Shown here: piece after piece, positions 52,565 to 62,364 of the stretch | How positions within the stretch are numbered: the first letter of the stretch is position 1 | How the letters are laid out: each line of letters starts with the position of its first letter | Source: Flavobacterium piscis | GTDB taxonomy: Bacteria > Bacteroidota > Bacteroidia > Flavobacteriales > Flavobacteriaceae | Assembly (NCBI RefSeq): GCF_001686925.1 | Contig: NZ_LVEN01000027.1 | Span: 744,001 to 808,000, forward strand | DNA: 64,000 nucleotides | Reading direction: 5' to 3' | Notes under the pieces: generated by a model | Seen by the model: the letters and a program-made list of their open reading frames with translations, nothing else | What the model was told of the DNA's origin: nothing | Databases searched by the model: none | Program-made: the position numbers and the translations under genes

Positions 52565-53872
52565 TTAAAAATTAATATTTCCTGCTAATTCTTTCAAGGC
52601 AATTTCAGATAATTTAGCCTCGTATTGTGCGTTGCTGTAACGCACTTTGGCATTCACATAATTCAGCTGAGCCGTTCTGAAATCAAGAGTTGTTATGGTT
52701 CCAATTCTGAATTTATCAAGCGTAATGTCTAAATTTTGTTTCGCAATAGCTTGATTATCTTCTTCTAAATCAATTAATTCTAAGTTGGTTAAATACGTTT
52801 GAAAAGCCGTGCTCAATTGCGAATTCAAAATCATACTTTGCTGTTCGATGGCAATTTGCGAATTTTCAATTTGCAATTTGGCTACTTTTTCATTTCTATG
52901 CTGATTCAATCCATCAAAAATATTCAGCGAAGCATTAAAACCATAATTAAAACCTTTTGAAGAGTTTTCGCTTGTAAATCCTAAACTTGACTGGCTTTCA
53001 GAAAAATTATAACCTGAAGTTAAATTTACCGTTGGATATCGGTTTGCTTTTACTTGTTTTAGTTGTAATTCGGCAATACGTTTATTGATTATTTGCGATT
53101 CTAAAGCCGGATTTTGTTTTTTTGCAAGATCCATTAAATCTATCAAAACCAATTTGTTATCTACTGTAACCACATCAGTTACTGCAAAATCAATCTGGGG
53201 GTCACGTGCCAAATATTGATTCAGTAAAATCTTGGCATTTTTATACGATTCTTTTTGTCTTAGTAAAGCAACCTGATCTGTGTTTAAATCAACCTGAGCA
53301 TTTAGAACTTCTAATTTTGAAGCTTTACCAATGGTAAAACGGTTTTGTGCTAATTGAACTCTTTGTTTAGAAATTACAATTGTAGTATCTAAAGCTGCTA
53401 ATTGATGTTGTTGCTGCACTAGATCATAATAAGCAGAATTTACCTGACCAATTTTAACCAAAATAGTTCTTTTCAGTTCCGCATCACCTAATTTTTGGAG
53501 TTCTTTTAACTGATCATATCTGGCAAACATTCTCATTCCGTCAAAAACAGTCCAGCCCAAACTAACGCCATATGTTAAACTGTTGTTTTTGGCATTGTTT
53601 AATGTAGTTGATGTTCCGTCCTGGCGTACCTGCGTTGAGTTTGTAACGTTGTTATTGTCTACAATATTAGCTGTTGCGGTTGGCAAGATACCAGCGTTTC
53701 CAACGGTAACGTTTGTTTCGCTTATGGTTGAATTATTTTTAGCAATCTTAATTTCAAAGTTATTTTCTAAAGCTATTTTCATAGCATCCTCAATAGTCAG
53801 GACTTGTGCGCTACTTTTTGCTATACAAAACAAAAATAAAATGAAACTTATTAAGGTTATTTTAGTTTTCAT
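52565..53872 (-). CDS. TolC-family outer-membrane protein of RND system
   Basis: 435 residues: signal peptide (MKTKITLISFILFLFCIAKS, cut after SAQ), two outer-membrane-efflux repeats (LTIEDAMKIALENNFEIKIA; FTIGKASKLEVLNAQVDLNT; FRIGTITTLDFRTAQLNYVN). Third gene of the RND operon, 73 bp after the pump gene. Different from the RiPP TolC at 15813. Confidence 0.9.
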   Translation of the reverse strand: MKTKITLISFILFLFCIAKSSAQVLTIEDAMKIALENNFEIKIAKNNSTISETNVTVGNAGILPTATANIVDNNNVTNSTQVRQDGTSTTLNNAKNNSLTYGVSLGWTVFDGMRMFARYDQLKELQKLGDAELKRTILVKIGQVNSAYYDLVQQQHQLAALDTTIVISKQRVQLAQNRFTIGKASKLEVLNAQVDLNTDQVALLRQKESYKNAKILLNQYLARDPQIDFAVTDVVTVDNKLVLIDLMDLAKKQNPALESQIINKRIAELQLKQVKANRYPTVNLTSGYNFSESQSSLGFTSENSSKGFNYGFNASLNIFDGLNQHRNEKVAKLQIENSQIAIEQQSMILNSQLSTAFQTYLTNLELIDLEEDNQAIAKQNLDITLDKFRIGTITTLDFRTAQLNYVNAKVRYSNAQYEAKLSEIALKELAGNINF

Positions 53873-53945
53873 ATGATGACTTATTAGCTGCGGAATTTTA
53901 TTAAAAAGAAATTCCCAGCTTCTATATTATTTCAAATTTAAATAT

Positions 53946-56900
53946 CTATTTATGGCTTTCTCTTTCATATTCTTCAATATGATCAAATTCAGGATAATGT
54001 TTTCTGGCTTTGGACCACATCAGATAAATAGCCGGAATTACAAAAAGTGTCAAAGCCAATGAGAAAATAGTTCCTCCAACAATTACAACTCCCATCCCGA
54101 TTCTACTGGTAGAAGCAGCTCCAAGCGACATTGCAATTGGTAAGGCTCCTAAAGCAATTGCCAAACTGGTCATTAAAATAGGACGTAAACGCGCTTCTGA
54201 CGCTTCCAGAATAGCTTCTAGTTTTGGTTTTCCCTGTTCTCGTAACTGATTGGCAAATTCTACAATCAAAATACCGTTTTTAGTTACCAAACCAATAAGC
54301 ATTACGGTACCAATCTGGCTAAATATATTCCAGGTTTGATTGAATAACCATAATGAAAATAAAGCTCCCGCAACTGCCATTGGCACGGTCAGAATAATAA
54401 TCAACGGATCAATAAAACTCTCAAACTGCGCTGCAAGAATCAAAAATATTAATAACAAAGCCAATCCAAAAGCAAAAGAAGTATTCGAACTACTTTCGAC
54501 AAAATCTCTCGATTCACCACTTAAATCGGTGGTAAAACTCTGATCCAAAACTTTAGCTTTAATTCGATCCATTTCCTGAATACCATCGCTAATACTTTTG
54601 CCTGGTGCTAAACCTGCAGAAACTGTAGCCGACATGTATCTGTTATTATGATACAATTGCGGCGGATTACTTTGTTCTTCGACTTTTACAACATTATCCA
54701 TCTGAATCAGCTGACCGGATTTGTTGCGCACAAACATTGAGGTTAAATCCAATGGTTTCGAACGGTCTTTTTGATCAAACTGACCAATTACCTGGTATTG
54801 TTTTCCGTTTTTAATGAAATATCCAAAACGTTGTCCGCTTAGCGAAAGCTGTAAAGTTTGTGCAATATCCATAATTGATATTCCCAAACTTTCTGCCTTT
54901 TCACGATCAATACTTACATTGATTTCGGGTTTATTAAATTTTAAATTAACATCCGAAGTCGAGAAAACATCACTTTTACCTACTTCATTCATAAAAACAG
55001 GAATTTTTTCTCTTAGTTTTTCAAAATTTGGAGCCTGAATGATGTACTGAATTGGTAAACCTCCACGTCTGTTCACGGCAATTGTAGGCTGCTGAATGAC
55101 AGATGTTTTGGCATCCGGATATTTTTTAGTCCATTTGGTTAATTGATCAGCAATTTCTTTTTGAGACTTAGTTCTTTCACCCGGTTCTTTCAGCGAAAGC
55201 CTGATAAAACCTGAATTTGTTGCAGAACCTCCGGAACCTCCCGCGGTAATAACCAGACTTACTTTTTTCTCCGGAATAGAATCATCTACCAATCTTGACA
55301 TTTCCTGCATAAAACGATTGGTATATTCATAAGAAGAACCTTCAGGAGTAGTCATACGCATCGTTACAGAACTACGGTCATCATAAGGAGCAGTTTCTTT
55401 TGGAAGTATGGTAAAAAATAAATAAATCAACCCAAAACAAGCAATAAGAATAGGGAAGGAGATCCATTTTTTATTCATAAAACGGCTCAATGAGTCAGCA
55501 TATCCGCTATTTAATTTTTCGAAAAAAGGTTCGGTTTTAATGTAGAACTTTGATTTTTTCTGTTCTCCGCCTTTCATCAAATAAGCATTCAGCATTGGTG
55601 TTAATGTCAGGGATACAAAGGCCGAAATTAAAACCGCGGCCCCAATTACGACTCCAAATTCCCGAAAGAGTCGGCCTACGAATCCTTCTAAGAAAATTAC
55701 GGGCAAAAATACGGCAGCGAGCGTTACTGAAATTGAAATTACAGCATAGAAAATTTCATTAGAACCTTTAATAGCCGCTTCAATTGGCGACATTCCTTCT
55801 TCGACTTTTTTGAAGATATTTTCTGTTACAACAATTCCGTCATCAACCACAAGACCGGTGGCTAAAACAATAGCCAAAAGCGTTAATACATTAATGGAAA
55901 ATCCAAAAAGCCACATGATAAAAAATGTAGCAATTAAAGACACTGGAATATCTATTAAAGGTCTGAAGGCAATGGCCCAATCCCTAAAAAACAGATAAAT
56001 AATGATAATTACCAAAATAATCGAAATTCCTAAAGTTTCAGCTACTTCAAGTACCGATTTTTTTACGAAAAGTGTATTGTCAAGTGCAATGTTTAATTTG
56101 ATATCCTTTGGGAGATCCTTTTTTAAAGCGTCATATTTTTTATAAAATTCTTTTGAAATATCAAGATAATTGGCTCCCGGCATTGGCACAATGGCCATAC
56201 CAATCATTGGAAGTCCAGAAGATGTTAAGGAAGTCTCGATATTTTCAGGGCCTAATTCAGCACCGCCAACATCGCTCAAGCGAACAATTTTATCTCCGTC
56301 TGTTCGAATGATAATATTATTAAATTCTTCCGGTTTCGAAAGATTTCCAATTGTTTTTACAGTCAATTCGGTATTGTTTCCGGTTAATTTTCCGGAAGGC
56401 AATTCTACGTTTTGTGCGTTCAATGCGTCCCGAACGTCAGAAACCGTGCAGTTATAAGCATTTAATTTTACCGGATCGATCCACAAACGCATGGCATAAC
56501 GTTTTTGTCCCCAAATCTGAACACCACTCACTCCGGGAATTGTTTCTAAACGCTGTGAAATAACATTTTCAGCATAATCACTTAATTCCAAGGCACTTCG
56601 GCTATCACTTTGTACCGTCATCGAAATAATAGATTCACTATCAGCATCGGCTTTAGAAACTACCGGTGGCGCATCAATATCCTGTGGCAGACTTCTAACA
56701 GCTTGCGAAACTTTATCACGGACATCGTTTGCAGCTTCTTCAAGATCTTTGTCCAGATTAAACTCTATGGTAATATTACTACTTCCCTGATTACTTGAAG
56801 ATGTGATGTTTCGAATCCCGTCAATTGCATTTACCGCTTTTTCAAGAGGTTCTGTAATTTGTGATTCAATAATGTCAGAATTGGCTCCTGTATAATTCGT

Positions 56901-57044
56901 TCTAATGGAAACCTGCGCAGGGTCGATCGAAGGAAATTCGCGAACACCCAAAAAAGTATAACCAATGAAACCGAACAGAATAATCAGAAGATTCAGTACA
57001 ATGGTTAAAACAGGTCTTTTTATACTAGTAGTTGATAAGCTCAT
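53946..57044 (-). CDS. RND multidrug-efflux-type inner-membrane transporter
   Basis: 1032 residues, twelve membrane helices and two large periplasmic loops. N-terminus SIKRPVLTIVLNLLIILFGF, LGVREFPSIDPAQVSIRTNY; proton-relay acidic pair in GLVVDDGIVVTENI (helix 4); C-terminal repeat EASEARLRPILMTSLAIALG. It belongs to the AcrB/MexF-like HAE1 group, so drugs, bile-like compounds or lipids are possible substrates; no specificity can be read. Adaptor lies 130 bp upstream, TolC downstream. Confidence 0.93.
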   Translation of the reverse strand: MSLSTTSIKRPVLTIVLNLLIILFGFIGYTFLGVREFPSIDPAQVSIRTNYTGANSDIIESQITEPLEKAVNAIDGIRNITSSSNQGSSNITIEFNLDKDLEEAANDVRDKVSQAVRSLPQDIDAPPVVSKADADSESIISMTVQSDSRSALELSDYAENVISQRLETIPGVSGVQIWGQKRYAMRLWIDPVKLNAYNCTVSDVRDALNAQNVELPSGKLTGNNTELTVKTIGNLSKPEEFNNIIIRTDGDKIVRLSDVGGAELGPENIETSLTSSGLPMIGMAIVPMPGANYLDISKEFYKKYDALKKDLPKDIKLNIALDNTLFVKKSVLEVAETLGISIILVIIIIYLFFRDWAIAFRPLIDIPVSLIATFFIMWLFGFSINVLTLLAIVLATGLVVDDGIVVTENIFKKVEEGMSPIEAAIKGSNEIFYAVISISVTLAAVFLPVIFLEGFVGRLFREFGVVIGAAVLISAFVSLTLTPMLNAYLMKGGEQKKSKFYIKTEPFFEKLNSGYADSLSRFMNKKWISFPILIACFGLIYLFFTILPKETAPYDDRSSVTMRMTTPEGSSYEYTNRFMQEMSRLVDDSIPEKKVSLVITAGGSGGSATNSGFIRLSLKEPGERTKSQKEIADQLTKWTKKYPDAKTSVIQQPTIAVNRRGGLPIQYIIQAPNFEKLREKIPVFMNEVGKSDVFSTSDVNLKFNKPEINVSIDREKAESLGISIMDIAQTLQLSLSGQRFGYFIKNGKQYQVIGQFDQKDRSKPLDLTSMFVRNKSGQLIQMDNVVKVEEQSNPPQLYHNNRYMSATVSAGLAPGKSISDGIQEMDRIKAKVLDQSFTTDLSGESRDFVESSSNTSFAFGLALLLIFLILAAQFESFIDPLIIILTVPMAVAGALFSLWLFNQTWNIFSQIGTVMLIGLVTKNGILIVEFANQLREQGKPKLEAILEASEARLRPILMTSLAIALGALPIAMSLGAASTSRIGMGVVIVGGTIFSLALTLFVIPAIYLMWSKARKHYPEFDHIEEYERESHK

Positions 57045-57174
57045 GATGAGATTTTATATTTTAGAGTTCAGATTTTAGATTTTAGAAAATAGAATAAAGA
57101 AAATAGAAATAAGACTTGATGCTTAAAACCTATAACTCGGATCTAACTCAGAACCCATAACTCTTAACTTAAAA

Positions 57175-58236
57175 TTATTTTTTTATTTTGACTTTTATTG
57201 GTGCCTCATTTTTTAATGACATTACGCCACTGGTAATTAAGGTGTCTCCGGCTTTTAATCCTGATAAAATCAAAATCGAAGCATCAGTTCTTGTAGTAGC
57301 ATCCACCATCACTTCTTTGGCTTTGCCCATATTGGCGATGTATACTTTTTTACCGCTTTGTACCGGAACAATAGCTTCTGTAGGTACTACAATCGCATCT
57401 TTGATAATATTTAAGGGTAATTTTACATCAGCAAAAGTTCCCGGAAAAAGTTTTCCATCCATGTTATCAGCAATAGCGCGAATTTTTAAGGTACGTGTTG
57501 CTACTTCAACTTCTGGCTCAATGGCATAAATTTTTGCATTGTATACTTTATCAGATCCTGAAACCGAAAAATCGATTGTTGAACCAGATTTTACTTGCGA
57601 AGCATATTTTTCAGGAATAGAAAATGTGATTTTTAATTTTCCTGTATTTACTAATTTGGCTACTAAAACGGTTGGAGTAATGTAGGTTCCTGGTGATATA
57701 GAACGTAAACCAATTTTGCCAGAGAAAGGTGCTTTTACAGCGGTTTTTGCAATTTGCGCTCTTATCAATTGGGTTTGTGCTTTCATCGAAGCATAGTCAG
57801 CATTTGCAACATCAAATTCTTCCTGACTGATAGCTTCTTTCTGCAATAGCAATTTTGCTCTTCTTTCGTTTTCACCCGCGAGGCCTTCTTTGGTTACAGC
57901 CTGTCTTAATTGAGCTTTAAGTTCGATATCATTTACCTTAAACAGAACCTGACCTTTATTTACGAAACTACCCTCAGTAAAATAAATCCCTTCAACAATT
58001 CCCGAAACTTCACTATGAATTTCTATTTGTTCATTTGCTTCAATAGATCCTGAAAGTGATAAGTTATTATCGAAAGTGGCAGTTTTTACTATAATTCCCG
58101 TTACTGTGGTAGGTTTATCCTTGTCTCCAAAATTTTTCGATTCGTCATTCTTCTTTTTATTCGAAACTATTCTATAGGTGATAAATCCTCCGATGCATAT
58201 AATCAGCAGGGCATAAATAAGGTTTTTTACTTTCAT
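57175..58236 (-). CDS. RND periplasmic adaptor protein
   Basis: 353 residues with an N-terminal anchor (LIYALLIICIGGFITYRIV), lipoyl halves (IHSEVSGIVEGIYFTEGSFV, VKAPFSGKIGLRSISPGTYI) separated by a short hairpin (about 110-160), then barrel and membrane-proximal domains (IVVPTEAIVPVQSGKKVYIA). First gene of the efflux operon. The 130-bp gap to the pump gene holds a piece of the dispersed AG-rich repeat, so the two may have separate promoters or only partial read-through. Confidence 0.9.
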   Translation of the reverse strand: MKVKNLIYALLIICIGGFITYRIVSNKKKNDESKNFGDKDKPTTVTGIIVKTATFDNNLSLSGSIEANEQIEIHSEVSGIVEGIYFTEGSFVNKGQVLFKVNDIELKAQLRQAVTKEGLAGENERRAKLLLQKEAISQEEFDVANADYASMKAQTQLIRAQIAKTAVKAPFSGKIGLRSISPGTYITPTVLVAKLVNTGKLKITFSIPEKYASQVKSGSTIDFSVSGSDKVYNAKIYAIEPEVEVATRTLKIRAIADNMDGKLFPGTFADVKLPLNIIKDAIVVPTEAIVPVQSGKKVYIANMGKAKEVMVDATTRTDASILILSGLKAGDTLITSGVMSLKNEAPIKVKIKK

Positions 58237-58635
58237 AAAATTGAGGTAAATGTTTTTTTGGTATGTGTTTTTAGTAAGCCAACAAAATTAACTTTTTGAA
58301 ACGAAAACAAAAGACGTTGTGTTTTATTTAACACTTGTATAATGTTAATTTTAAATGTCTTTTAACAGCTTTGTTCCTTTCTTTTTTGTAATTAGATATG
58401 CTTTTCGGAAAAAGGTTTAATGAGGTTGAATTTATTTTGAGGTTTTAATCTTTTAGGATTAGATAATCTATTCCTGATTTAACCAAAGTATAAAAAATGA
58501 CTTCATTTTGAAGGAGTTATAGATCTTGAAACATAAGAAGATTTCTAGAAATCCCAATTTTTAAAATCCCAAATTTCAAATTTTTGTTCTAAAAAAAACT
58601 CAGAAACTTAGCACCTCAGAACCTTAGTCCCTTTC
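58237..58635. other. Intergenic region between RND operon and recG
   Basis: 400 bp without a gene. It includes the promoter region of the adaptor gene and, at about 58590-58625, a dispersed repeat (CTCAGAAACTTAGCACC then TCAGAACCTTAG) just past the recG stop. Confidence 0.5.
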
Positions 58636-60744
58636 CTAGCTAATATAATTCCAAATATTCTTCTTCTTAGTCAATTCTATAAAAACGGCCTTTAAAACGG
58701 CATGTTCCGGTTTTTGTAAAGGGCCGTCTTCTTTTAAGATTTTCATGGCGTAGTTTCTGGCTAAGCCTAAAATATCCCGGTCACGAACAATATCAGCAAT
58801 TTGAAGGTTTAAAACCCCGCTTTGTTGTGTTCCCATTAAATCTCCAGGTCCGCGTAGTTTAAGATCTACTTCGGCAATTTCGAAACCATCATTGGTTTGT
58901 ACCATGGTTTGCATTCGGGTTTTACTGTCATCGCTTAATTTGTGGCTTGTCATTAAAATGCAATAACTTTGTTCAGCACCACGACCCACACGGCCACGCA
59001 ATTGATGCAGCTGAGACAATCCAAAGCGTTCTGCACTTTCAATAATCATTACACTGGCGTTTGGTACGTTTACACCAACTTCAATTACAGTTGTTGCAAC
59101 CATAATATTGGTTTTTCCTTCAGAGAAACGTTTCATTTCAGCATCTTTATCTGCCGGTTTCATTTTTCCGTGTAAGATGGAAATCGAATATTGAGGCAAT
59201 GGAAAATCGCGAGATATACTTTCGTAACCGTCCATTAAATCCTTGTAATCCATTTTTTCGGATTCCTGAATCAGCGGATAAACAATATATATTTGTCTTC
59301 CCAGCGCGATTTCGTCTCTTAGGAATTTCCACACTTTCAATCGGTTACTATCAAAACGATGTACGGTTTGAATAGGTTTTCTGCCGGGAGGCAATTCATC
59401 AATTACCGAAATATCAAGATCGCCGTACAAACTCATCGCCAAAGTTCTCGGAATAGGAGTGGCAGTCATCACCAGAACGTGCGGCGGAATATCATTTTTC
59501 TTCCACAATTTCGATCTTTGTTCTACACCAAAACGGTGCTGTTCATCAATTACAGCCAAACCTAAATTCTGGAATTTTACTTTATCTTCAAGCAAAGCAT
59601 GTGTGCCAATTATAATATGTAAACTTCCGTTTTCCAGTTCTTCGTGGATGATTCTTCGTGCTGCTATTTTAGTCGAGCCCGTTAATATTTTTATGTTAAT
59701 ATTTAAGGTTTGAGCCAACTCAGATAATCCAATAAAATGCTGATTGGCGAGGATTTCCGTTGGCGCCATAAGGCAAGCCTGAAAACCGTTATCAATAGCC
59801 AAAAGCATACTTAAAAAAGCGACAATGGTTTTTCCTGAACCCACATCTCCTTGTAGTAATCGGTTCATTTGGGCATTACTTCCCATGTCTGAACGAATTT
59901 CTTTTACTACTCTTTTCTGGGCATTTGTGAGTTGAAACGGCAAATGATTCTGGTAAAAATCATTAAAAAGTTCACCCACTTTTGTAAATGGATGTCCTTT
60001 TATTTTGTGTTTCCTAATCAGGTTTTTGGTGATCAATTGTAATTGAATAAAGAATAGTTCTTCAAATTTCAATCGGAATTGGGCTTTCGCCAAAGCATCA
60101 GTGCTTTTAGGAAAATGAATGTTGAATAAAGCGGCTCTTTTTGGGATTAATTTTAATTCTTCGATTAAATAAGGCGGAAAAGTTTCTGTGAATAGCGCCT
60201 GCGTTTCAAGAAACAATTGCTCCATCATTTTATTGATCGTTCGGTTTGAAATTCCTCTGTTGGTCAGCGTTTCAGTCGACGGATAAACGGGCTGCATAGC
60301 AGATCGAAGACTTTTTTCGTGCTCGCTTAACAATTCAATTTCCGGATGCGCCATACTGAACTGACTTCCGTAAAGTGAACATTTACCAAAAATTACACAA
60401 ACCTCATTTATTTTTAAACTCTCCCGAATCCATTTATGTCCCTGAAACCAGTTTAAGTCAATTTGCCCTGTATCATCCACGAAAGTGGCCACCAGACGCT
60501 TTTTGTTTTTAGCAAATTCAACGGTTTTTATATTGATGATTTTACCAATAATCTGTACTTCGGCACCAGTATTCTGTAGTTCGTTAATCTTATAATAACG
60601 TGTTCTGTCAATATACCTGTTAGGAAAAAAATTAACTAAATCCCTGTATTTATGAATGCCCAATTCCTTACGAAGCAATTGGCCACGACTCGGACCAACA
60701 CCTTTTAAGTATTCTATTGGGGTTTCAAGGAGATTATTAGACAT
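58636..60744 (-). CDS. recG: ATP-dependent DNA helicase RecG
   Basis: 702 residues. N-terminal wedge/OB domain (about 10-150; IEYLKGVGPSRGQLL, RLVATFVDDTGQIDLNWFQG), Walker A LLQGDVGSGKT (about 297-306), Walker B variant VIDEQHRFGVEQR, motif III MTATPIPRTLA, helicase C domain with IMVATTVIEVGVNVPNA and QLRGRVGRG, then the C-terminal LKLRGPGDLMGTQQSG. It processes stalled forks and Holliday junctions. Complete and normal length. Confidence 0.95.
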   Translation of the reverse strand: MSNNLLETPIEYLKGVGPSRGQLLRKELGIHKYRDLVNFFPNRYIDRTRYYKINELQNTGAEVQIIGKIINIKTVEFAKNKKRLVATFVDDTGQIDLNWFQGHKWIRESLKINEVCVIFGKCSLYGSQFSMAHPEIELLSEHEKSLRSAMQPVYPSTETLTNRGISNRTINKMMEQLFLETQALFTETFPPYLIEELKLIPKRAALFNIHFPKSTDALAKAQFRLKFEELFFIQLQLITKNLIRKHKIKGHPFTKVGELFNDFYQNHLPFQLTNAQKRVVKEIRSDMGSNAQMNRLLQGDVGSGKTIVAFLSMLLAIDNGFQACLMAPTEILANQHFIGLSELAQTLNINIKILTGSTKIAARRIIHEELENGSLHIIIGTHALLEDKVKFQNLGLAVIDEQHRFGVEQRSKLWKKNDIPPHVLVMTATPIPRTLAMSLYGDLDISVIDELPPGRKPIQTVHRFDSNRLKVWKFLRDEIALGRQIYIVYPLIQESEKMDYKDLMDGYESISRDFPLPQYSISILHGKMKPADKDAEMKRFSEGKTNIMVATTVIEVGVNVPNASVMIIESAERFGLSQLHQLRGRVGRGAEQSYCILMTSHKLSDDSKTRMQTMVQTNDGFEIAEVDLKLRGPGDLMGTQQSGVLNLQIADIVRDRDILGLARNYAMKILKEDGPLQKPEHAVLKAVFIELTKKKNIWNYIS

Positions 60745-61078
60745 TAATTATTTTAGATTTTAGATTACTGATTTTAGAATAGTGAACAAAGACGAAATCT
60801 ATATTCTATTATCTTTCTTTTCAGAAAAGCGAAGATAGTTTTTTGTTGGGAAAATTAAAAATAAGAGAATTTAAAGTATAGAAAATAATATCTTTGAAAA
60901 ATGACAAAATATTTAGCACTTCGCAAGGTATAATATAAGTGCACTTTCCTTTAAGATATTTTTTGTCAAAGTGTTCATGAGTGTAAAAATAAAAAAAAAT
61001 AAAAGAATTAAAATTTAACATTTGATATTGAGTCCTAAGAAAATTTTTATCTTTAGTACAGATATAAATATTAATTAA
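60745..61078. other. Intergenic region with left end of the accessory insertion
   Basis: About 330 bp. Near 60760 there are AT-rich TTTTAGATT repeats. At 60879-60933 lies a partial copy of the start of the DUF1697 gene (separate entry). After that only AT-rich DNA is seen. Confidence 0.55.
60879..60933 (+). pseudogene. Truncated duplicate of DUF1697 promoter and start
   Basis: TAGAAAATAATATCTTTGAA at 60879 and an ATG at 60901 encoding MTKYLALRKV then stop. This repeats the DNA just before and at the start of the complete DUF1697 gene (63321-63378, MTTHLALLRA): 23 identical upstream bases and 19 of 21 identical bases from the ATG. It looks like the left direct repeat left when DNA entered here. 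Confidence 0.65.
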
Positions 61079-61678
61079 ATGGAAGAATACAGCAATGGTT
61101 TAGTTATTTTTATTAGTGCTTTAATACCAACCTTGTTAACCCTTTGGTTGAATGAAAAAGTTAAAGGTAATGTGAAAAATTCTTTTGATGAAAAACTTGC
61201 GCAATTCCAAATAGAGCTTAATCATTTAAAAACCAAAGAGAATTTTAAGTTTACAAAACTGCACGAAAGAAGATTCGAAGTCTTGCAAAAGACTTTTGAA
61301 TATTTGAATAATAATCTCAATATTTTAGCAAGTCTTACAGCACCATTCAAAATTATACCACAAGGTCAAAACTATGATGAAAGTGAACAATTAGCAAGTC
61401 AGAAATATCGTGATGCACACAATGAATTTTTAAAGTACTTTAATTATAATTCGATTTATTTTGATGAAGAAACTGAAGCATTGCTTTTAAACTTCTTTCA
61501 TGAATCTGGGAATATTTTTAATGCTTATGACCAGAAACAAATTTATCAATCGATGGGTGAGAAATTAGATAAGGAAGGTCATTTAAATTTCGCAAATGCA
61601 CACAAGAAAATTCCAGAAATAATTCATCCTTTAAAAAAACAAATTGAAACTAAATTTCGTGAGTTATTAGGTGAATAA
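61079..61678 (+). CDS. Membrane-anchored coiled-coil protein, paralogue 1
   Basis: 199 residues: N-terminal membrane helix (about 7-24: GLVIFISALIPTLLTLWL), charged coiled coil (about 28-62), then a helical domain. The segment KTKENFKFTKLHERRFEVLQ at 51-70 and the end ETKFRELLGE are shared with the next gene. No family recognised. ATG 61079 follows an AT-rich leader. A small inner-membrane protein with a cytoplasmic helical domain; proteins of this build occur in defence and accessory islands, but nothing here proves that. Confidence 0.75.
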   Translation: MEEYSNGLVIFISALIPTLLTLWLNEKVKGNVKNSFDEKLAQFQIELNHLKTKENFKFTKLHERRFEVLQKTFEYLNNNLNILASLTAPFKIIPQGQNYDESEQLASQKYRDAHNEFLKYFNYNSIYFDEETEALLLNFFHESGNIFNAYDQKQIYQSMGEKLDKEGHLNFANAHKKIPEIIHPLKKQIETKFRELLGE

Positions 61679-61698
61679 CCTTTTCAAAAAATGCTATT

Positions 61699-62364
61699 AT
61701 GAATTATACAGACTACATATATCAGATATTAGGTTTTGTTGGCTTGCCAGCCTTATTTACATTGTATTTAACTGAAAGAGCTAAAAGTAGTATCAAAAGC
61801 ACATACGACCGTAAGTTAGAAGAAATTAAAAAAGAAAATACTAAAGAAATTGAAGAAGTAAAAAAAGAACATTCAAAAGAAATTTCTCAATTTCAATCAG
61901 AGTTAAATTATATCAAATCTAAAGAGAATTTTAAGTTTACAAAACTGCACGAAAAGCGGTTTGCAGGCTTAGCGGAAATTTACAGTTATTTATCACAGCT
62001 ATTAGAACTTTTACATGTATACAGTGTATCTATAAAGAATCAACAAAGTAATAATGCAGATAGCATTGAAATTGGTAATGCTCAAAATAGTTTTATAAAT
62101 ATCTATGCTGAATCAACAAAGTATATAACTCGAAATATGTTATTCTTTGATGACAAAACGGAGCAATTACTTATAAAATATATGATACATTGTAGAGATT
62201 TTTTTAATACATATGACCAATATAAGTATATGCAAGAAATTAATAAAGAAGACAATCTTGACTTTACATTTAACTTTGATTCAGAATATCAAAAACTGGA
62301 AAAATTAATATTCCCTCTTAAAAAAGAAATTGAAAAGGAGTTTCGTAAATTTTTAGGTGAATAA
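61699..62364 (+). CDS. Membrane-anchored coiled-coil protein, paralogue 2
   Basis: 221 residues, 20 bp after its paralogue. Same plan: N-terminal helix (about 7-27), a longer Lys/Glu coiled coil (about 30-75; KKENTKEIEEVKKEHSKEIS), the shared KSKENFKFTKLHEKRFAGL and the end EFRKFLGE. The coil is extended by repeats of a KE-rich unit. The tandem pair suggests a hetero-oligomer. Function unknown. Confidence 0.75.
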   Translation: MNYTDYIYQILGFVGLPALFTLYLTERAKSSIKSTYDRKLEEIKKENTKEIEEVKKEHSKEISQFQSELNYIKSKENFKFTKLHEKRFAGLAEIYSYLSQLLELLHVYSVSIKNQQSNNADSIEIGNAQNSFINIYAESTKYITRNMLFFDDKTEQLLIKYMIHCRDFFNTYDQYKYMQEINKEDNLDFTFNFDSEYQKLEKLIFPLKKEIEKEFRKFLGE

